NCBI RefSeq assembly: GCF_900090325.1
Contig: NZ_FMHW01000002.1
Location: 3,100,001 to 3,164,000, forward strand
DNA from: Micromonospora pallida
GTDB lineage: Bacteria > Actinomycetota > Actinomycetes > Mycobacteriales > Micromonosporaceae
DNA length: 64,000 bases
Direction: 5' to 3'
Shown: positions 7,785 to 17,962 of the stretch, piece after piece
Position numbering within the stretch: the first letter of the stretch is position 1
Layout of the letters: each line of letters begins with the position of its first letter
Notes under the pieces: model-generated
What the model saw: the letters and a program-made list of their open reading frames with translations, nothing else
What the model was told of the DNA's origin: nothing
The model's database searches: none
Program-made: the position numbers and the translations under genes

Positions 7785-10328
7785 TCACTCGTACCGGTGG
7801 AAGGTCCCGGCGTGCAGGGCGGCGACGTCCCCGGCACTGAGCGCGACCCCGTAGAGCCGGAAGTCGCCGACCGCGCCGTGCAGCCACGGGTGCTTGACGT
7901 TCTGCGAGCGACCCAGGAAGTTCTGCTGCGTGGCGCCGAGCAGCAGCGGGGACATCACCATCTGCTCATTGATCCCCACCTGCTCGCCGTCGAGGTACAG
8001 CCGGGCCACGCCCGGCGCCACCGTGACGGCCACGTGGGTCCACACCCCGGTCGGCAGTGGCCGGTCCGCGTCGACGAAGTCCTCGGTCTCCATACCGCCC
8101 AGCTTCATGGCGAACCGTGCCGTCCCACGACCGGTGCGCGACGTCAGGAACATGTACGTCTGGGCGTTCGACCCGAGGTCGAAGACGCGGGCGGAGTTGG
8201 CGACGGACTCCAGGCGGGTCCACACGGACACGGTCAGTTCGGTCAGGTTGGTGGGCAGTCCTGCGGGAAGGACGACGTGCCCGCCCTGCCCGTCGAGCGC
8301 CACCGCGCCACCGCCGTCCCGACCGACGAACGAGGCCCCGCCCGCGAGCGCCGCGTCGGCCCAACGTCCGGTGGAGTCGACCAGCCCCGCGCTGTCGTCG
8401 AACGCGTAGCGGGCCACCAGCTTGGGCGCCGGCCGTCCGGGACGCACGGCCCAGTAGACGTTGTAGTGCTCGTGGTGCACGTCCAGGAACGGGCTCAGCC
8501 GCACCCGCCGCCCGTCGGCGAGGACCGTGAAGTCCGCCGTGCCGGCCACGCGCGTCAGCGAGGACGGTTCGATCGTCGGAAGGGTGGCGGGCGGGGTGTC
8601 GCCGTACCGCCCGGCGAGCACCAGCGGACCGTACGTCAGGGCGTGCACCGCCGGATTGTCGGGAGCCGGCCGCCACACCGTGGCCATCGGCAGCGACAGC
8701 TCCACGATGTCGCCGGCCGCCCAGGTGCGGCGGACCGCCACGTACGCGCCCGGTCGACAGACCACCCCGACGGAGCGGCCGTTCACCCGGAGCTTGGCGG
8801 GCTGCCCGGTGCGCTCGACCCATCCCGGGACGCGGACCCGGATCTCGGCGTCGCCGCCCCGGTCCACGGTGAGCCGCACCGTGGGGTCGTACGGGTAATC
8901 GGTCTGCATCCGCAGTCGCAGCCCCTGCTCGCGCCAGTCCAGTTCGGACGGCACGAACAGGTTCACCCAGAGCACGTCGCCACGGGTGAAGTAGACGCTG
9001 TCGGCGAACTTGACCTGCGTCTCCAGCGCGGTGCCGTGGTCGCAGGAGAAGTTGTCGTAGTCGCTGCTGTAGGTCCCCGGGTCGGAGACCAATCCGCCCT
9101 TGCCCTGGCGGCTGGCGGAGTTGGACAGGCCGGTGTAGTACGTGACGAACCCGTGCGCGGAGTCCGGGTCCTGCTCGCCGAGCATCTGGTTGAGCAGCGT
9201 CCACTCGTAGTAGTCCATGTACGCCGCGCGATCCGGGTCGTTGCGGAAGAGCTGCCGGGTGAGCTTGAGCATGTTGTAGCTGTTGCAGTTCTCGCAGGTG
9301 TTCTCGCCCAGTTGGCTCACGATCTGGCCGGGCGGGCCGAAGAACTCGGCGTTGCTGTTCCCGCCGATGACGTACGTGTGGTGCTGCACGACCTGGTCCC
9401 AGAAGTAGGTCGCGATGGTGCGGTAGCGCTCCTCGCCGGTCGCCTCCCACTGCGCCGCGGCACCCACCACCTTGGCGATGTCCGTGTTCGCGTGCCGCCC
9501 GGCGAGGGTGTTCCGGCGCTCGGCGAGCGGCCCGAAGATCTCGTCGTGGTCGAACCGGGCGGCGAGTTCCAGGTGCCGCTCGTCCCGGGTGACGAACCAC
9601 AGGTTCGCCAGCACCTCGTTCATGCCGCCGAACTCCGTGTGCAGGACCTTCTGCAGGGCTTCCCGGGACAGCCGTGACGTCCGGGTGTCCACCCAGTCCA
9701 CCATGCCGAGCAGGACCGTGAGGGCCTGCGCGTTGCCGAGCAGGACGTGCTGGTCCAGCAGCCCGGCCATGATCTTGTGGATCGTGTAGTACGGCGCCCA
9801 CACGTTCTTGCCGGCCTCGATGTCGTCGAACGCCGTCTCAGGGAAGGCGGACAGGTAGCCGGGGGTGGAGCCGGTCTTGGCCGCCGCGACCTGGCACTCC
9901 GCGAGGGCGGCCACCAGTCGCGCGCCCTTCGCCGCCAGCTCTGCGTCGCCGGTGTTGGCGGCGGCCAGGGCGAGGCCGCTGAGCAGATGGCCGGTGGTGT
10001 GCCCGCGCAGTTGTACGTTCGGCGCCTCCCAGCCGCCGCACGGCTGTGCGGTGCTGGGCAGGCCGACGGTGAGTCGGAACGTGTGCAGCAGCCGGTCCAG
10101 GTCGACGACCCGCAGGTACGCGGTGGTCCGCCGCATGTTGGCCAGGAACCTGCTCTCCAGGAGCTGGACCCGGTCGAGGGGCAGGGACGCCAGCGGCGGC
10201 GCCCCGGCACCGGCTGTTCCGGCTGTTGTGGTGGCGTACGCCGGCAGCCCGCCGAGCCCCACCGCCAGGCCGGCGCCGAGGAGACCACCGAGGAGTCCCC
10301 GCCTACCCAGTCTCACGTGGTCGTTCAT
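7785..10328 (-). CDS. Exported GH127 beta-L-arabinofuranosidase with C-terminal LamG domain
   Basis: An 847-residue protein with a twin-arginine signal (RLGRRGLLGGLLGAG). The GH127 (DUF1680) alpha/alpha barrel runs from about residue 50: CGGWEAPNVQLRGHTTGHLL, PYYTIHKIMAGLLDQHVL, then GENTCENCNSYNMLKL (341-356) and NFSCDHGTALE. In characterised GH127 enzymes a Glu-Cys-Cys-Cys zinc site includes the nucleophile Cys; the cysteines here fit that pattern. Beta-sandwich domains follow, and the last 200 residues are a LamG/concanavalin-like module (ELTVSVWTRLE, GVWTHVAVTVAPGVARLYLD), probably for substrate binding. Expected reaction: release of L-arabinose from beta-L-arabinofuranosides outside the membrane, feeding the adjacent importer and araBDA. 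Confidence 0.9.
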   Translation of the reverse strand: MNDHVRLGRRGLLGGLLGAGLAVGLGGLPAYATTTAGTAGAGAPPLASLPLDRVQLLESRFLANMRRTTAYLRVVDLDRLLHTFRLTVGLPSTAQPCGGWEAPNVQLRGHTTGHLLSGLALAAANTGDAELAAKGARLVAALAECQVAAAKTGSTPGYLSAFPETAFDDIEAGKNVWAPYYTIHKIMAGLLDQHVLLGNAQALTVLLGMVDWVDTRTSRLSREALQKVLHTEFGGMNEVLANLWFVTRDERHLELAARFDHDEIFGPLAERRNTLAGRHANTDIAKVVGAAAQWEATGEERYRTIATYFWDQVVQHHTYVIGGNSNAEFFGPPGQIVSQLGENTCENCNSYNMLKLTRQLFRNDPDRAAYMDYYEWTLLNQMLGEQDPDSAHGFVTYYTGLSNSASRQGKGGLVSDPGTYSSDYDNFSCDHGTALETQVKFADSVYFTRGDVLWVNLFVPSELDWREQGLRLRMQTDYPYDPTVRLTVDRGGDAEIRVRVPGWVERTGQPAKLRVNGRSVGVVCRPGAYVAVRRTWAAGDIVELSLPMATVWRPAPDNPAVHALTYGPLVLAGRYGDTPPATLPTIEPSSLTRVAGTADFTVLADGRRVRLSPFLDVHHEHYNVYWAVRPGRPAPKLVARYAFDDSAGLVDSTGRWADAALAGGASFVGRDGGGAVALDGQGGHVVLPAGLPTNLTELTVSVWTRLESVANSARVFDLGSNAQTYMFLTSRTGRGTARFAMKLGGMETEDFVDADRPLPTGVWTHVAVTVAPGVARLYLDGEQVGINEQMVMSPLLLGATQQNFLGRSQNVKHPWLHGAVGDFRLYGVALSAGDVAALHAGTFHRYE

Positions 10329-10422
10329 TGTCGTGTCCCGCTTTCCGTCGCGTACGCCGGATGCCGCAGGACGATGGCCCGAGCAGCCCCGACGTCAGGG
10401 GGTGACTGTGTTCGTCGGTGCG

Positions 10423-10462
10423 GCGGGTTCGGGCAGCGTCGCGCGACGCTGCCCGAACCCGC
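10423..10462 (-). terminator. 20-bp perfect inverted repeat terminator
   Basis: Bases 10423-10442 are the exact reverse complement of 10443-10462, with no unpaired loop bases. It begins 6 bases after the stop codon of the GH63-like gene and separates it from the GH127 gene. Confidence 0.75.
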
Positions 10463-10468
10463 CCTGGG

Positions 10469-12955
10469 TCAGAGCCGTACCTGGGTCGTGCCCGCCGGCA
10501 CCTGAACGGTGCGGGGCTTTCCACCGCCCTCGGGGAAGACCTTGACGGTGGCCTCGCCGTCCGACTTGACAGTGAAGGTCGCCGTGCCGTCCGCGACCAC
10601 GAAGTCCCGGACGACGACCCGCGCCCCCTGCGCCATGAACAGCGGGCGGCCGTCCTGGTGGACCACCGTCGACTTGGGGCCGGCCACCACCTTGTAGCGG
10701 TGCCCGTGCAGCGGCACCTCGTTGACCGAGTTGGTGCCCGGCAGGCCCAACGTCCCGAAGCGCATGCCCCGGGGGTCACCCCACGGCTCGTCGGCGATCA
10801 GCTCCTGGGTGCCCATCAGCGGCATCAGGTTCGACCAGCTGTAGGTACGCCACGCGGTGTCGGTGGCCGCGCCGTTGACCACCTGGCCGGGCTCGGCGTC
10901 CCAGTACTCGGGGAACCAGCCCATCTCCTCCCAGGTGGACAACCACAGGTCACTGCTCTTGGTGGCCAGCTCCGCGGCCGGCTTGTCGAAGCCGTACCGC
11001 TTCAGGCCGTCGTAGACCGTGGCGTTCATCGGCGGCCACACGGCCCCCTTCCACTCCTCGCACGCGTCCTCGTCGTTGTAGCGCTGGAAGTAGCGGTACG
11101 GCGGGGCGACCTCGTGGGTCCGCCCGGCGGAGCAGAACGCCGGGTCGTTGCGCGCCACGCTCGGGATGGCGTACTCGCCCCAGAACTCGTCTGGGTTGAG
11201 CAGGTGGTCACGGACCAGGATCTCGGCCCGGTCCGGGGCGGCCAGCCCACCGAACAGCGGGTAGAAGACCGTCGGCGTGGTGGTCGGCTCCCAGGTGCCG
11301 TCCAGATACCGGTTGAGGTACAGGCCACGCTCGGCGTTCCACAGCCGGTCGTTCATGCGCTGCTCGAGCTTCGCGTGCAGTTGCGCGAACCGGGTCCGGT
11401 CGGCGTCCTTCCCGAGTACCTCGGCCATCTGCGAGAGGTTCTCGGCGAAGAGCCCGTAGTACGAGTTGAGCGCGACGTCGGTCAGGTTGGTGTTGTCCCG
11501 GTTGTCGCTGCCGTTCGTCGGCACCTGGATGGCGTTGTAGTACTGCGGACTGTCGTCGAGGCCGAGGTGGTTGCCGCGACCGCCGAGACGCTCGCCCGCC
11601 CAGGGGGTCTCGAGCAGGCCGTCACCGTCGGTGTCAAACTCCCGCATCCGGTCGATGTAGGGCACCATCAGCGGATAGACCAGGTCGAGGATGCTGCGGT
11701 CGCCGGTGCGGACGTAGGCCCGCCAGGCGAGGTAGGCGTGCATCGGGCCGGCGTGGAGCTGGTCGTACCGGGCGCCGCCCTGGTCGTAGAAGTCCCGGAT
11801 GTGGTCCAGCGCGAGCGCCGGGTCGAGGCTCAGGGCGGTGATCCCGTCCCAGGCCGAGTCCCAGCCCTTGAAGATGTCGTCGCCACCGCCGCCGAGGCCC
11901 CACATCACGAAGCTGCGGTTGAACTTCTCGTCGTAGTTGGCGTTGAGCGCCATGGCGTCACGCATGTACGTCGACGTCTGACCAACCGAGCCGTCACCGT
12001 CCACGCTGCCGTCGTTCACCCGGCTGCGGGCCTGCGTCAGGATGGCGAGCGCCTCGGCCTGCGAGCGCGACGAGGCGGCGAGCGTCGCGTCGCCCATGCG
12101 GGCGGTGAAGGTGACCGTTTCGTCGCGGTCGAGCTCCCAGCGCATGGCCGCGGCGCCGTCCCCGGCCGCGCCGTTCTTGCCCACCATCGCGTCGAGCATG
12201 GCCTTCAGCGAGGCGTACGACGCGCTGCTGTCGGCCGGCACGCTGGTGTCGACGCGCAGGTGCGCCTGCCGGTCGGGGTCGGTGAGCCCGGTGGTGGTGC
12301 CCGTCATGGCCCGGTCGCCCGCGACCACGTAGCGGCTGGGCTCCAGCCAGGGCGCGCTCGCGTCGAGGAAGACGGTGGTGTCGTCGTCGAGCGCGGTCAC
12401 GGATCCGACGAGTTCGGTCGGGCTGACCCGGGCGAAGCGGATGACGATGTTGCGGCGGTTCCGCTGGTTCCGCTCGTACTGGGCCTTGAGGGTCGGCAAC
12501 TGGGTCCGGGCCGCCGCGACGTCCTCGGCGGACCAGCTCTCCGGGTGGTCGAGGGTCGCCTGCAGGCCGCCGATCTTCTCGGCGGTGAGGACCCGGTCGT
12601 CGGTGCTCAGTTCGATCTCGTAGTAGGAGCCGTCGGTGGCGATCGGGCCGATGCGCCGGATGTTCGGCACCATGTTCTCGTGGACGATCTTGTTGTCCTT
12701 GGTCAGCAGGTCGACCGAGACCGAGAACCGGGTCTCCCCCTCGCCGACGAGGAGCGCGCCGTTGAACTCCTGCTCCTTGAAGCCGGGCATGACGAACGGC
12801 CTGGACAGTGGCGCCAGGTCGACCTGCGGCTCCCGGCCGGCGGTGGGCTCTCCCTGGGCCGGCTGGGCGGCCAGGGTCGAGGTGAGGGTCGCGGCGAGCG
12901 CTGCGGCGAGTAATTTGCGCCGTCGGGTGACGGACCAGCGGTGGGGGTGTGGCAT
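10469..12955 (-). CDS. Exported GH63-like (MGH1-type) alpha/alpha-barrel glycoside hydrolase
   Basis: An 828-residue secreted protein; signal VTRRRKLLAAALAATLTSTL cleaved near AAQPAQG. An N-terminal beta-sandwich (to about residue 280) leads into an (alpha/alpha)6 barrel with the clan GH-G signatures GWDSAWDGITALSLDP and EEWKGAVWPPMNATVYDGL, as in GH63 glucosidases and mannosylglycerate hydrolases. A beta domain ends the protein. Asp in GWDSAWD and Glu in EEWKG occupy the usual acid/base and nucleophile-side positions, by analogy. The substrate is not predictable; its place after araA and before GH127 suggests an arabinose-containing glycan. Start ATG 12955 has GGAAGGAG upstream. Confidence 0.8.
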   Translation of the reverse strand: MPHPHRWSVTRRRKLLAAALAATLTSTLAAQPAQGEPTAGREPQVDLAPLSRPFVMPGFKEQEFNGALLVGEGETRFSVSVDLLTKDNKIVHENMVPNIRRIGPIATDGSYYEIELSTDDRVLTAEKIGGLQATLDHPESWSAEDVAAARTQLPTLKAQYERNQRNRRNIVIRFARVSPTELVGSVTALDDDTTVFLDASAPWLEPSRYVVAGDRAMTGTTTGLTDPDRQAHLRVDTSVPADSSASYASLKAMLDAMVGKNGAAGDGAAAMRWELDRDETVTFTARMGDATLAASSRSQAEALAILTQARSRVNDGSVDGDGSVGQTSTYMRDAMALNANYDEKFNRSFVMWGLGGGGDDIFKGWDSAWDGITALSLDPALALDHIRDFYDQGGARYDQLHAGPMHAYLAWRAYVRTGDRSILDLVYPLMVPYIDRMREFDTDGDGLLETPWAGERLGGRGNHLGLDDSPQYYNAIQVPTNGSDNRDNTNLTDVALNSYYGLFAENLSQMAEVLGKDADRTRFAQLHAKLEQRMNDRLWNAERGLYLNRYLDGTWEPTTTPTVFYPLFGGLAAPDRAEILVRDHLLNPDEFWGEYAIPSVARNDPAFCSAGRTHEVAPPYRYFQRYNDEDACEEWKGAVWPPMNATVYDGLKRYGFDKPAAELATKSSDLWLSTWEEMGWFPEYWDAEPGQVVNGAATDTAWRTYSWSNLMPLMGTQELIADEPWGDPRGMRFGTLGLPGTNSVNEVPLHGHRYKVVAGPKSTVVHQDGRPLFMAQGARVVVRDFVVADGTATFTVKSDGEATVKVFPEGGGKPRTVQVPAGTTQVRL

Positions 12956-13000
12956 GGGTGCTCCTTCCGAGGTGGGGGCGTTCGGGCAGGGCTGATCGCC

Positions 13001-13023
13001 CGTCGAACCGGTGCGGTTCGACG
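13001..13023 (-). terminator. Hairpin after araA
   Basis: CGTCGAACCG (13001-13010) pairs perfectly with CGGTTCGACG (13014-13023) around a 3-base loop, 22 bases past the araA stop. It may end or attenuate the operon before the GH63-like gene. Confidence 0.65.
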
Positions 13024-13045
13024 GTGGTCGGGGGCTACGGTGCGG

Positions 13046-14557
13046 TTACAGGCGCGCGGCGAGGCGGTGGTAGGCGGCGCTCCAGCGGAGTTCCCGCTGG
13101 AGCGTCTCCGGCGTGGCGTCCGCGCCGATGACGACGAGTTCGGTCTGCAGCATCTCGGCCAGCTCGCGGAACTCCTGCGTGCCGACCGCCTTCGAGAGCA
13201 CGGTGTGGTGCGGGCCGCCGGCCAGCAGCCAGCACTCGGCGGAGGTCGACAGGGTGGGTCGCGGCTCCCACACGGCGCACGCGACCGGGAGCCGGGGCAG
13301 CGCCTCGTCGGGCTCGACGACGTCGACCTCGTTGAGGGTCAGGCGGAAGCGGTCGCCCAGGTCGCTGATGCCCACCACCACGGCCGGGCCGGGGGCGGCG
13401 GTGAAGCGCAGGCGCACCGGGTCCTCCCGGTTGCCGATGCCGAGGGGGTGGATCTCGAGGGTGGGCCTGCGCCCGGCGATGCTGGGGCAGACCTCGAGCA
13501 TGTGGGCGCCGAGGCTCTTCTCCTGTCCGGGCACCAGGTGGTAGGTGTAGTCCTCCATGAAGCTGGTGCCGCCGGGACGGCCGGCTTCCATGGCCTTGGT
13601 GGTACGGAGCAGCACCGAGGTCTTCCAGTCGCCCTCGCCGCCGAAGCCGTAACCGTCGGCCATCAGCCGCTGCACGGCGAGGCCGGGCAGTTGGCGCAGG
13701 CCGCCGAGGTCCTCGAAGTTGGTGGTGAACGCCCGGAAGCCGCCGTCGGAGAGGAAGGTCCGCAGGCCCGCCTCGATCCGGGCGCCGTAGCGCAGGGAAT
13801 CGTGGCGGTCCCCGCCCGGGCGTAGCTCGGCCGCCACGTCGTAGCTGTCGAGGTACTCGGCCACCAGGTCGTCGACCACCGCGTCGGCGGTCTGGTCGAC
13901 GACCTCCACCAGCTCGCTCACCCCGTACGTGTTGACGGAGACCCCGAACCGCAGCTGCGCCTCGATCTTGTCGCCTTCGGTGACGGCCACGTCGCGCATG
14001 TTGTCGCCGAACCTGGCCAGGCGCAGCGTCCGCAGCTCGTGCGCGCCGAGGGCGGCGCGGGCCCAGGCGGCGACCCGGTCCACGACGACGGGATTGCTGA
14101 CGTGGCCGGCGACGACCTTGCGGGCCACACCGAGTCGGGCGGTGACGTAGCCGAACTCGCGGTCGCCATGCGCGGCCTGGTTGAGGTTCATGAAGTCCAT
14201 GTCGATGGTGGACCAGGGCAGTTCCGCGCCGGCCTGGGTGTGCAGGTGCAGCATCGGCTTGCGCAGCGCGTCCATGCCGGCGATCCACATCTTCGCCGGG
14301 GAGAACGTGTGCATCCAGGTGATCACGCCGATGCACTGCTGGGCCGCGTTGGCCTCGAGTACCCGGGCGTGGATGGCGGCCGAGTCGGTGAGGACCGGCT
14401 GCCAGACCACCTTGGCGGGCAGCGCGCCGCTGGCGTCGAGTTGCTTGGCGATGGCCTGCGACTGCTCGGCCACCTGGCGCAGGGTCTCCTCGCCGTACAG
14501 GTGCTGGCTGCCGGTCAGGAACCACAGCTCGGGGGCGTGGGAAGGGTCAGCGGGCAT
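13046..14557 (-). CDS. araA: L-arabinose isomerase
   Basis: 503 residues, the usual length for AraA, which converts L-arabinose to L-ribulose in the cytoplasm. Family stretches are [20 protein letters not shown] at the N-terminus, [20 protein letters not shown], and [16 protein letters not shown] around the active site. Metal-binding Glu and His residues sit in the expected motifs ([17 protein letters not shown]). Start ATG 14557 follows AGGAG at 7 bases; the upstream extension to 14707 is arginine-rich and lacks homology. It is the last of the overlapping or closely spaced catabolic genes LacI-araB-araD-araA. Confidence 0.95.
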   Translation of the reverse strand: MPADPSHAPELWFLTGSQHLYGEETLRQVAEQSQAIAKQLDASGALPAKVVWQPVLTDSAAIHARVLEANAAQQCIGVITWMHTFSPAKMWIAGMDALRKPMLHLHTQAGAELPWSTIDMDFMNLNQAAHGDREFGYVTARLGVARKVVAGHVSNPVVVDRVAAWARAALGAHELRTLRLARFGDNMRDVAVTEGDKIEAQLRFGVSVNTYGVSELVEVVDQTADAVVDDLVAEYLDSYDVAAELRPGGDRHDSLRYGARIEAGLRTFLSDGGFRAFTTNFEDLGGLRQLPGLAVQRLMADGYGFGGEGDWKTSVLLRTTKAMEAGRPGGTSFMEDYTYHLVPGQEKSLGAHMLEVCPSIAGRRPTLEIHPLGIGNREDPVRLRFTAAPGPAVVVGISDLGDRFRLTLNEVDVVEPDEALPRLPVACAVWEPRPTLSTSAECWLLAGGPHHTVLSKAVGTQEFRELAEMLQTELVVIGADATPETLQRELRWSAAYHRLAARL

Positions 14558-14586
14558 GGGTGGATCTCCTCGTGTGGCCGGGCGGG

Positions 14587-15264
14587 TCAGCGCTGCCCGT
14601 AGACGTTCTGGTAGCGGTCGTAGAGGGAGTCGACGTCGCGCTCGTCGATGGGCAGCGGATGACCGAGCTGGCGGGCGATGTGGACGGTGCGGGCAACGTC
14701 CTCGCACATGACGGCGGCCTTGACGGCGGCCCGGGCCGTCGGTCCGACGCTGAAGACGCCGTGGTTGCGCATGAGCACCGCGGGCGAACGGCTCTGCGAG
14801 AGAGCCTGGACGATCCCGCGCCCGATGGAGTCGTCGCCGATGAGCGCGAACGGCCCGACGGGGATGTCGCCGCCGAACTCGTCGGCCATCATCGTCAGCA
14901 CGCAGGGGATCGCCTCACCCCGGGACGCCCAGGCCGTGGCATAGGTCGAATGGGTGTGCACCACGCCGCCCACGTGCGGCAGGTGGCGGTAGACGTACGC
15001 CTGGGCATCGGTGTCGGACGACGGCGCGTGGGCGCCGTCGACGACCCGGCCGTGCAGGTCGCAGACCACCATGTTGTCCGGCGTGAGCTGGTCGTACGCC
15101 ACACCGCTGGGCTTGATCACCAGGAGGTCGCGGTCGGGCACCCGCGCCGACACGTTGCCGGCGGTCCACACCACGAGTTCGTAGCGGATCAGCTCGGCGT
15201 GCAGCCGGCAGACCTCCTCGCGCAGGCGTCGGATCGTCGCGTCCACGTCGGTCAGGACGGTCAC
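14587..15264 (-). CDS. araD: L-ribulose-5-phosphate 4-epimerase
   Basis: 225 residues, class II aldolase/epimerase fold; it converts L-ribulose-5-phosphate to D-xylulose-5-phosphate. Zinc ligands are visible in [16 protein letters not shown] and RNHGVFSVG, with the substrate loop [18 protein letters not shown]. The start is GTG 15264: AAGGAG inside the end of araB lies 8 bases upstream and no ATG is available. Only 2 bases separate the araB stop from this start, so the two are probably translationally coupled. Confidence 0.95.
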   Translation of the reverse strand: MTVLTDVDATIRRLREEVCRLHAELIRYELVVWTAGNVSARVPDRDLLVIKPSGVAYDQLTPDNMVVCDLHGRVVDGAHAPSSDTDAQAYVYRHLPHVGGVVHTHSTYATAWASRGEAIPCVLTMMADEFGGDIPVGPFALIGDDSIGRGIVQALSQSRSPAVLMRNHGVFSVGPTARAAVKAAVMCEDVARTVHIARQLGHPLPIDERDVDSLYDRYQNVYGQR

Positions 15265-15266
15265 GG

Positions 15267-16943
15267 TCAGTTCTCCTTCCGGCCGGCGGCGGCCATCGCG
15301 GAACGGCGGATCTCCTTGAGCCGCTTCATCACCGGGTTCGTGCCCCGGCCGAAGTAGTCGTGCAGCGTCAGGTACTCGGCGAACAGTTCGTCGTAGGCTG
15401 CGGCCCGCTCCTCGTCGGGCAGGTAGGCGGCCCGGGCGACCCGGCCCATGGCCTTCGCCGCGGTGGTGATGTCGGGGTACGCGCCGGCGGCTACGGCGGC
15501 GTGGATCGCCGCGCCGAGCGCCGGCCCCTGCTCGGAGGCGAGCACCGACAGCGGCATCCGGGTCACGTCGGCGTAGATCTGCATGAGCAGGCGGTTCCTG
15601 GTCAGACCGCCGGCGACGATGACCTCGGAGACCGGCACGCCGCTGTCCCGGAACGTCTCGAGGATGACCCGGGTGCCGAAGGCCGTGGCCTCGAGCAACG
15701 CGCGGTAGGTGTCCTCCGGGCGGGTCGCCAGCGTCTGCCCCACGACGACGCCGGACAGCTCGTGGTCGACGAGGACCGACCGGTTGCCGCTGTGCCAGTC
15801 GAGCGCGACGAGCCCGTGCTCCCCCACCGCCTGGCCGGCGGCCCGCTCGGTGAGCAGCTCGTGTACCGAGATGCCGCGCTCGGTCGCCTCGGCCTCGTAC
15901 GCCGCGGGCACGCCGGTGCGGGTGAACCAGCCGAAGATGTCCCCCACCCCGGACTGACCGGCCTCGTAGCCCCAGAGCCCCGGGACGATCCCGCCGTCCA
16001 CCACGCCGCACATGCCCGGCACCTCGCGCAGCACCGTGCTCGACATGACGTGACAGGTGGAGGTGCCCATGATCGCCACCAGCTGACCGGGTTCGGTGGC
16101 CTGGGCGGCGGGCGCGGTGACGTGGGCGTCGATGTTGCCGACGGCCACCGCGATGCCTTCGGGCAGTCCGGTCCAGGCGGCCGCCTGCGCGGTGAGCCGG
16201 CCGGCGACCTCGCCGAGCTGGCCGATGGGGTGCTCCAGCTTGTCGACGACGAAGCGGGCGAAGCCGGGGGCGAGCGCGGCGAGGAACTCCGGCGACGGGT
16301 ACCTCCCGTCCTGGCGGATGCCCTTGTACCCGGCCGTGCAGGCGTTACGGACGTAGCTGCCGCAGAGTTGCCAGACGATCCAGTCCGCAGCCTCCACCCA
16401 GCGTTCGGTCGCGGCGTAGACCTCGGGGTCCTCCTCGAGGACCTGGAGCGCCTTGGCGAACTCCCACTCGGAGGAGATGAGCCCGCCGTAGCGTGGCAGC
16501 CAGGCCTCCCCGCGCCGGCGGGCCAGCTCGTTGATCCGGTCGGCCTGTCCCTGGGCGGCGTGGTGCCGCCACAGCTTGACGTAGGCGTGCGGCCGGTCCG
16601 CGTACGCGGGCAGTTCGCACAGCGGGGTGCCGTCGGCCGTGGTCGGCAGCACCGTGCAGGCCGTGAAGTCGGTGGCGATGCCGACGACGGCGGCCGGGTC
16701 CACCGCCGCCGCCCGTACCGCCTGCGGCACCGCCACCCGCAGGACCTCGCGGTAGTCCTGGGGCACCTGCAACGCCCACTCCGGGGGCAGCGCCACGCCG
16801 GCGGGAAGGGCGTCGGTGACCACGGCGTGGGGATACTCGTACACGGCCGACCCCAGTTCGGCGCCGTCGGAGACCCGGACCACCAGGGCCCGTCCCGACA
16901 GTGTGCCGAAGTCGACCCCCACCACGTACCTGTCGTTGCTCAT
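15267..16943 (-). CDS. araB: L-ribulokinase
   Basis: 558 residues, FGGY carbohydrate kinase family; it phosphorylates L-ribulose. The N-terminal phosphate-binding motif is YVVGVDFGTLSGRALVVRV, followed by the ribulokinase-type FTACTVLPTTADGTPL and NACTAGYKG; the second nucleotide-binding lobe has EVIVAGGLTRNRLLMQIYAD. The start ATG 16943 shares its A with the TGA stop of the upstream LacI gene (TGATG), so the regulator and kinase are co-translated. Confidence 0.95.
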   Translation of the reverse strand: MSNDRYVVGVDFGTLSGRALVVRVSDGAELGSAVYEYPHAVVTDALPAGVALPPEWALQVPQDYREVLRVAVPQAVRAAAVDPAAVVGIATDFTACTVLPTTADGTPLCELPAYADRPHAYVKLWRHHAAQGQADRINELARRRGEAWLPRYGGLISSEWEFAKALQVLEEDPEVYAATERWVEAADWIVWQLCGSYVRNACTAGYKGIRQDGRYPSPEFLAALAPGFARFVVDKLEHPIGQLGEVAGRLTAQAAAWTGLPEGIAVAVGNIDAHVTAPAAQATEPGQLVAIMGTSTCHVMSSTVLREVPGMCGVVDGGIVPGLWGYEAGQSGVGDIFGWFTRTGVPAAYEAEATERGISVHELLTERAAGQAVGEHGLVALDWHSGNRSVLVDHELSGVVVGQTLATRPEDTYRALLEATAFGTRVILETFRDSGVPVSEVIVAGGLTRNRLLMQIYADVTRMPLSVLASEQGPALGAAIHAAVAAGAYPDITTAAKAMGRVARAAYLPDEERAAAYDELFAEYLTLHDYFGRGTNPVMKRLKEIRRSAMAAAGRKEN

Positions 16944-17962
16944 CAGCCGGTCCTTGTCGGTGGCGCGGTGCTCTCGCGCACCACGAGCGTGGGAATGACC
17001 AACGGCGAGGGGTGCAGCTCCTCGCCCTTGATCGCCTGCGTGACGACCTCGATCGCCCGTCGACCGACGGCGTCGAAGTCCTGTTTGATCGTGGTCAGCG
17101 GCGGGATGAGGTAGGCGGCCTCCGGGACGTCGTCGAAGCCGATGACGGAGATGTCCTCCGGCACCCTCCGGCCGCACTCGTGCAGCGCGCGGAGCACGCC
17201 GATCGCCATCTGGTCGTTGGCGGCGAACACCGCGGTCGTCCCGGGCATCTCGCAGACCCGCAGCCCTGCGGCGTAGCCGCTGCGGGAGCTCCAGTCGCCG
17301 TGGATCGGCTCGGCCGGGCGCAGGCCCGCCTCGCTCATCGCCAGGCGCCAGCCCTCGACCCGGGCGCGGGCCTCCGCCCAGTTGAGCGGACCGCTGACGT
17401 GCACGATCTCGCGGTGTCCCAGTTCCAGCAGGTGTGCGACGGCCATTCGGGCACCGCGTACCTGGTCCACCCCGACGGTGAGGGACGCCTTCGACAGGTC
17501 CCCCTCCACCACCACGAACGGGACCTGGGATCGCTGGGTACGGACCACCTCGAGCGCCTCGTCGTGGCCGGCGATCATGACCATGCCCTCCACGCCGACC
17601 CGCATCAGGTGCTCGGTGGCGTCGCTGAGGGCCCGCCGCGTCACCTCGGAGAGGTTGACCGAGGTGGCGAAGTAGCCGGCGGCGCGGGCCGCGTCCTCGA
17701 CGGTCCGGTGGATGCTGGTCGGGCCGAACAGCGTCCGGGCCGTGCCGACGATGCCGATGATGCCGGAGCGTCCGCGCACCAGCGCGCGGGCGGCGGTGTT
17801 GGGGCGGTAGCCGAGTCGTTCGATGGCCTGAAGCACCCGATCCCGGGTTTCCGGCTTGATGCTGGGCGACCCGTTGATCACCCGGGAAACCGTCTGGTGC
17901 GACACGCCCGCGAGGCGGGCGACGTCGGCCATCACCGGGGCCTTGGCCGCGGCCGCCGTCAC
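16943..17962 (-). CDS. LacI-family transcriptional regulator of the arabinose locus
   Basis: 339 residues. The N-terminal HTH is MADVARLAGVSHQTVSRVIN with the hinge YRPNTAARALVRGRS; a periplasmic-binding-like sensor domain follows (FAANDQMAIGVLRAL, ISVIGFDDVPEAAYLIPPLT). The start is GTG 17962, with GGAGG upstream; the GTGA overlaps the stop of the permease gene by 4 bases. It is embedded between the transporter and the catabolic genes, so it should set its own level by feedback. Likely target: the paired sites at 22833-22846 and 22957-22970. Effector presumably L-arabinose or an oligoarabinoside (inference). Confidence 0.92.
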   Translation of the reverse strand: MTAAAAKAPVMADVARLAGVSHQTVSRVINGSPSIKPETRDRVLQAIERLGYRPNTAARALVRGRSGIIGIVGTARTLFGPTSIHRTVEDAARAAGYFATSVNLSEVTRRALSDATEHLMRVGVEGMVMIAGHDEALEVVRTQRSQVPFVVVEGDLSKASLTVGVDQVRGARMAVAHLLELGHREIVHVSGPLNWAEARARVEGWRLAMSEAGLRPAEPIHGDWSSRSGYAAGLRVCEMPGTTAVFAANDQMAIGVLRALHECGRRVPEDISVIGFDDVPEAAYLIPPLTTIKQDFDAVGRRAIEVVTQAIKGEELHPSPLVIPTLVVRESTAPPTRTG

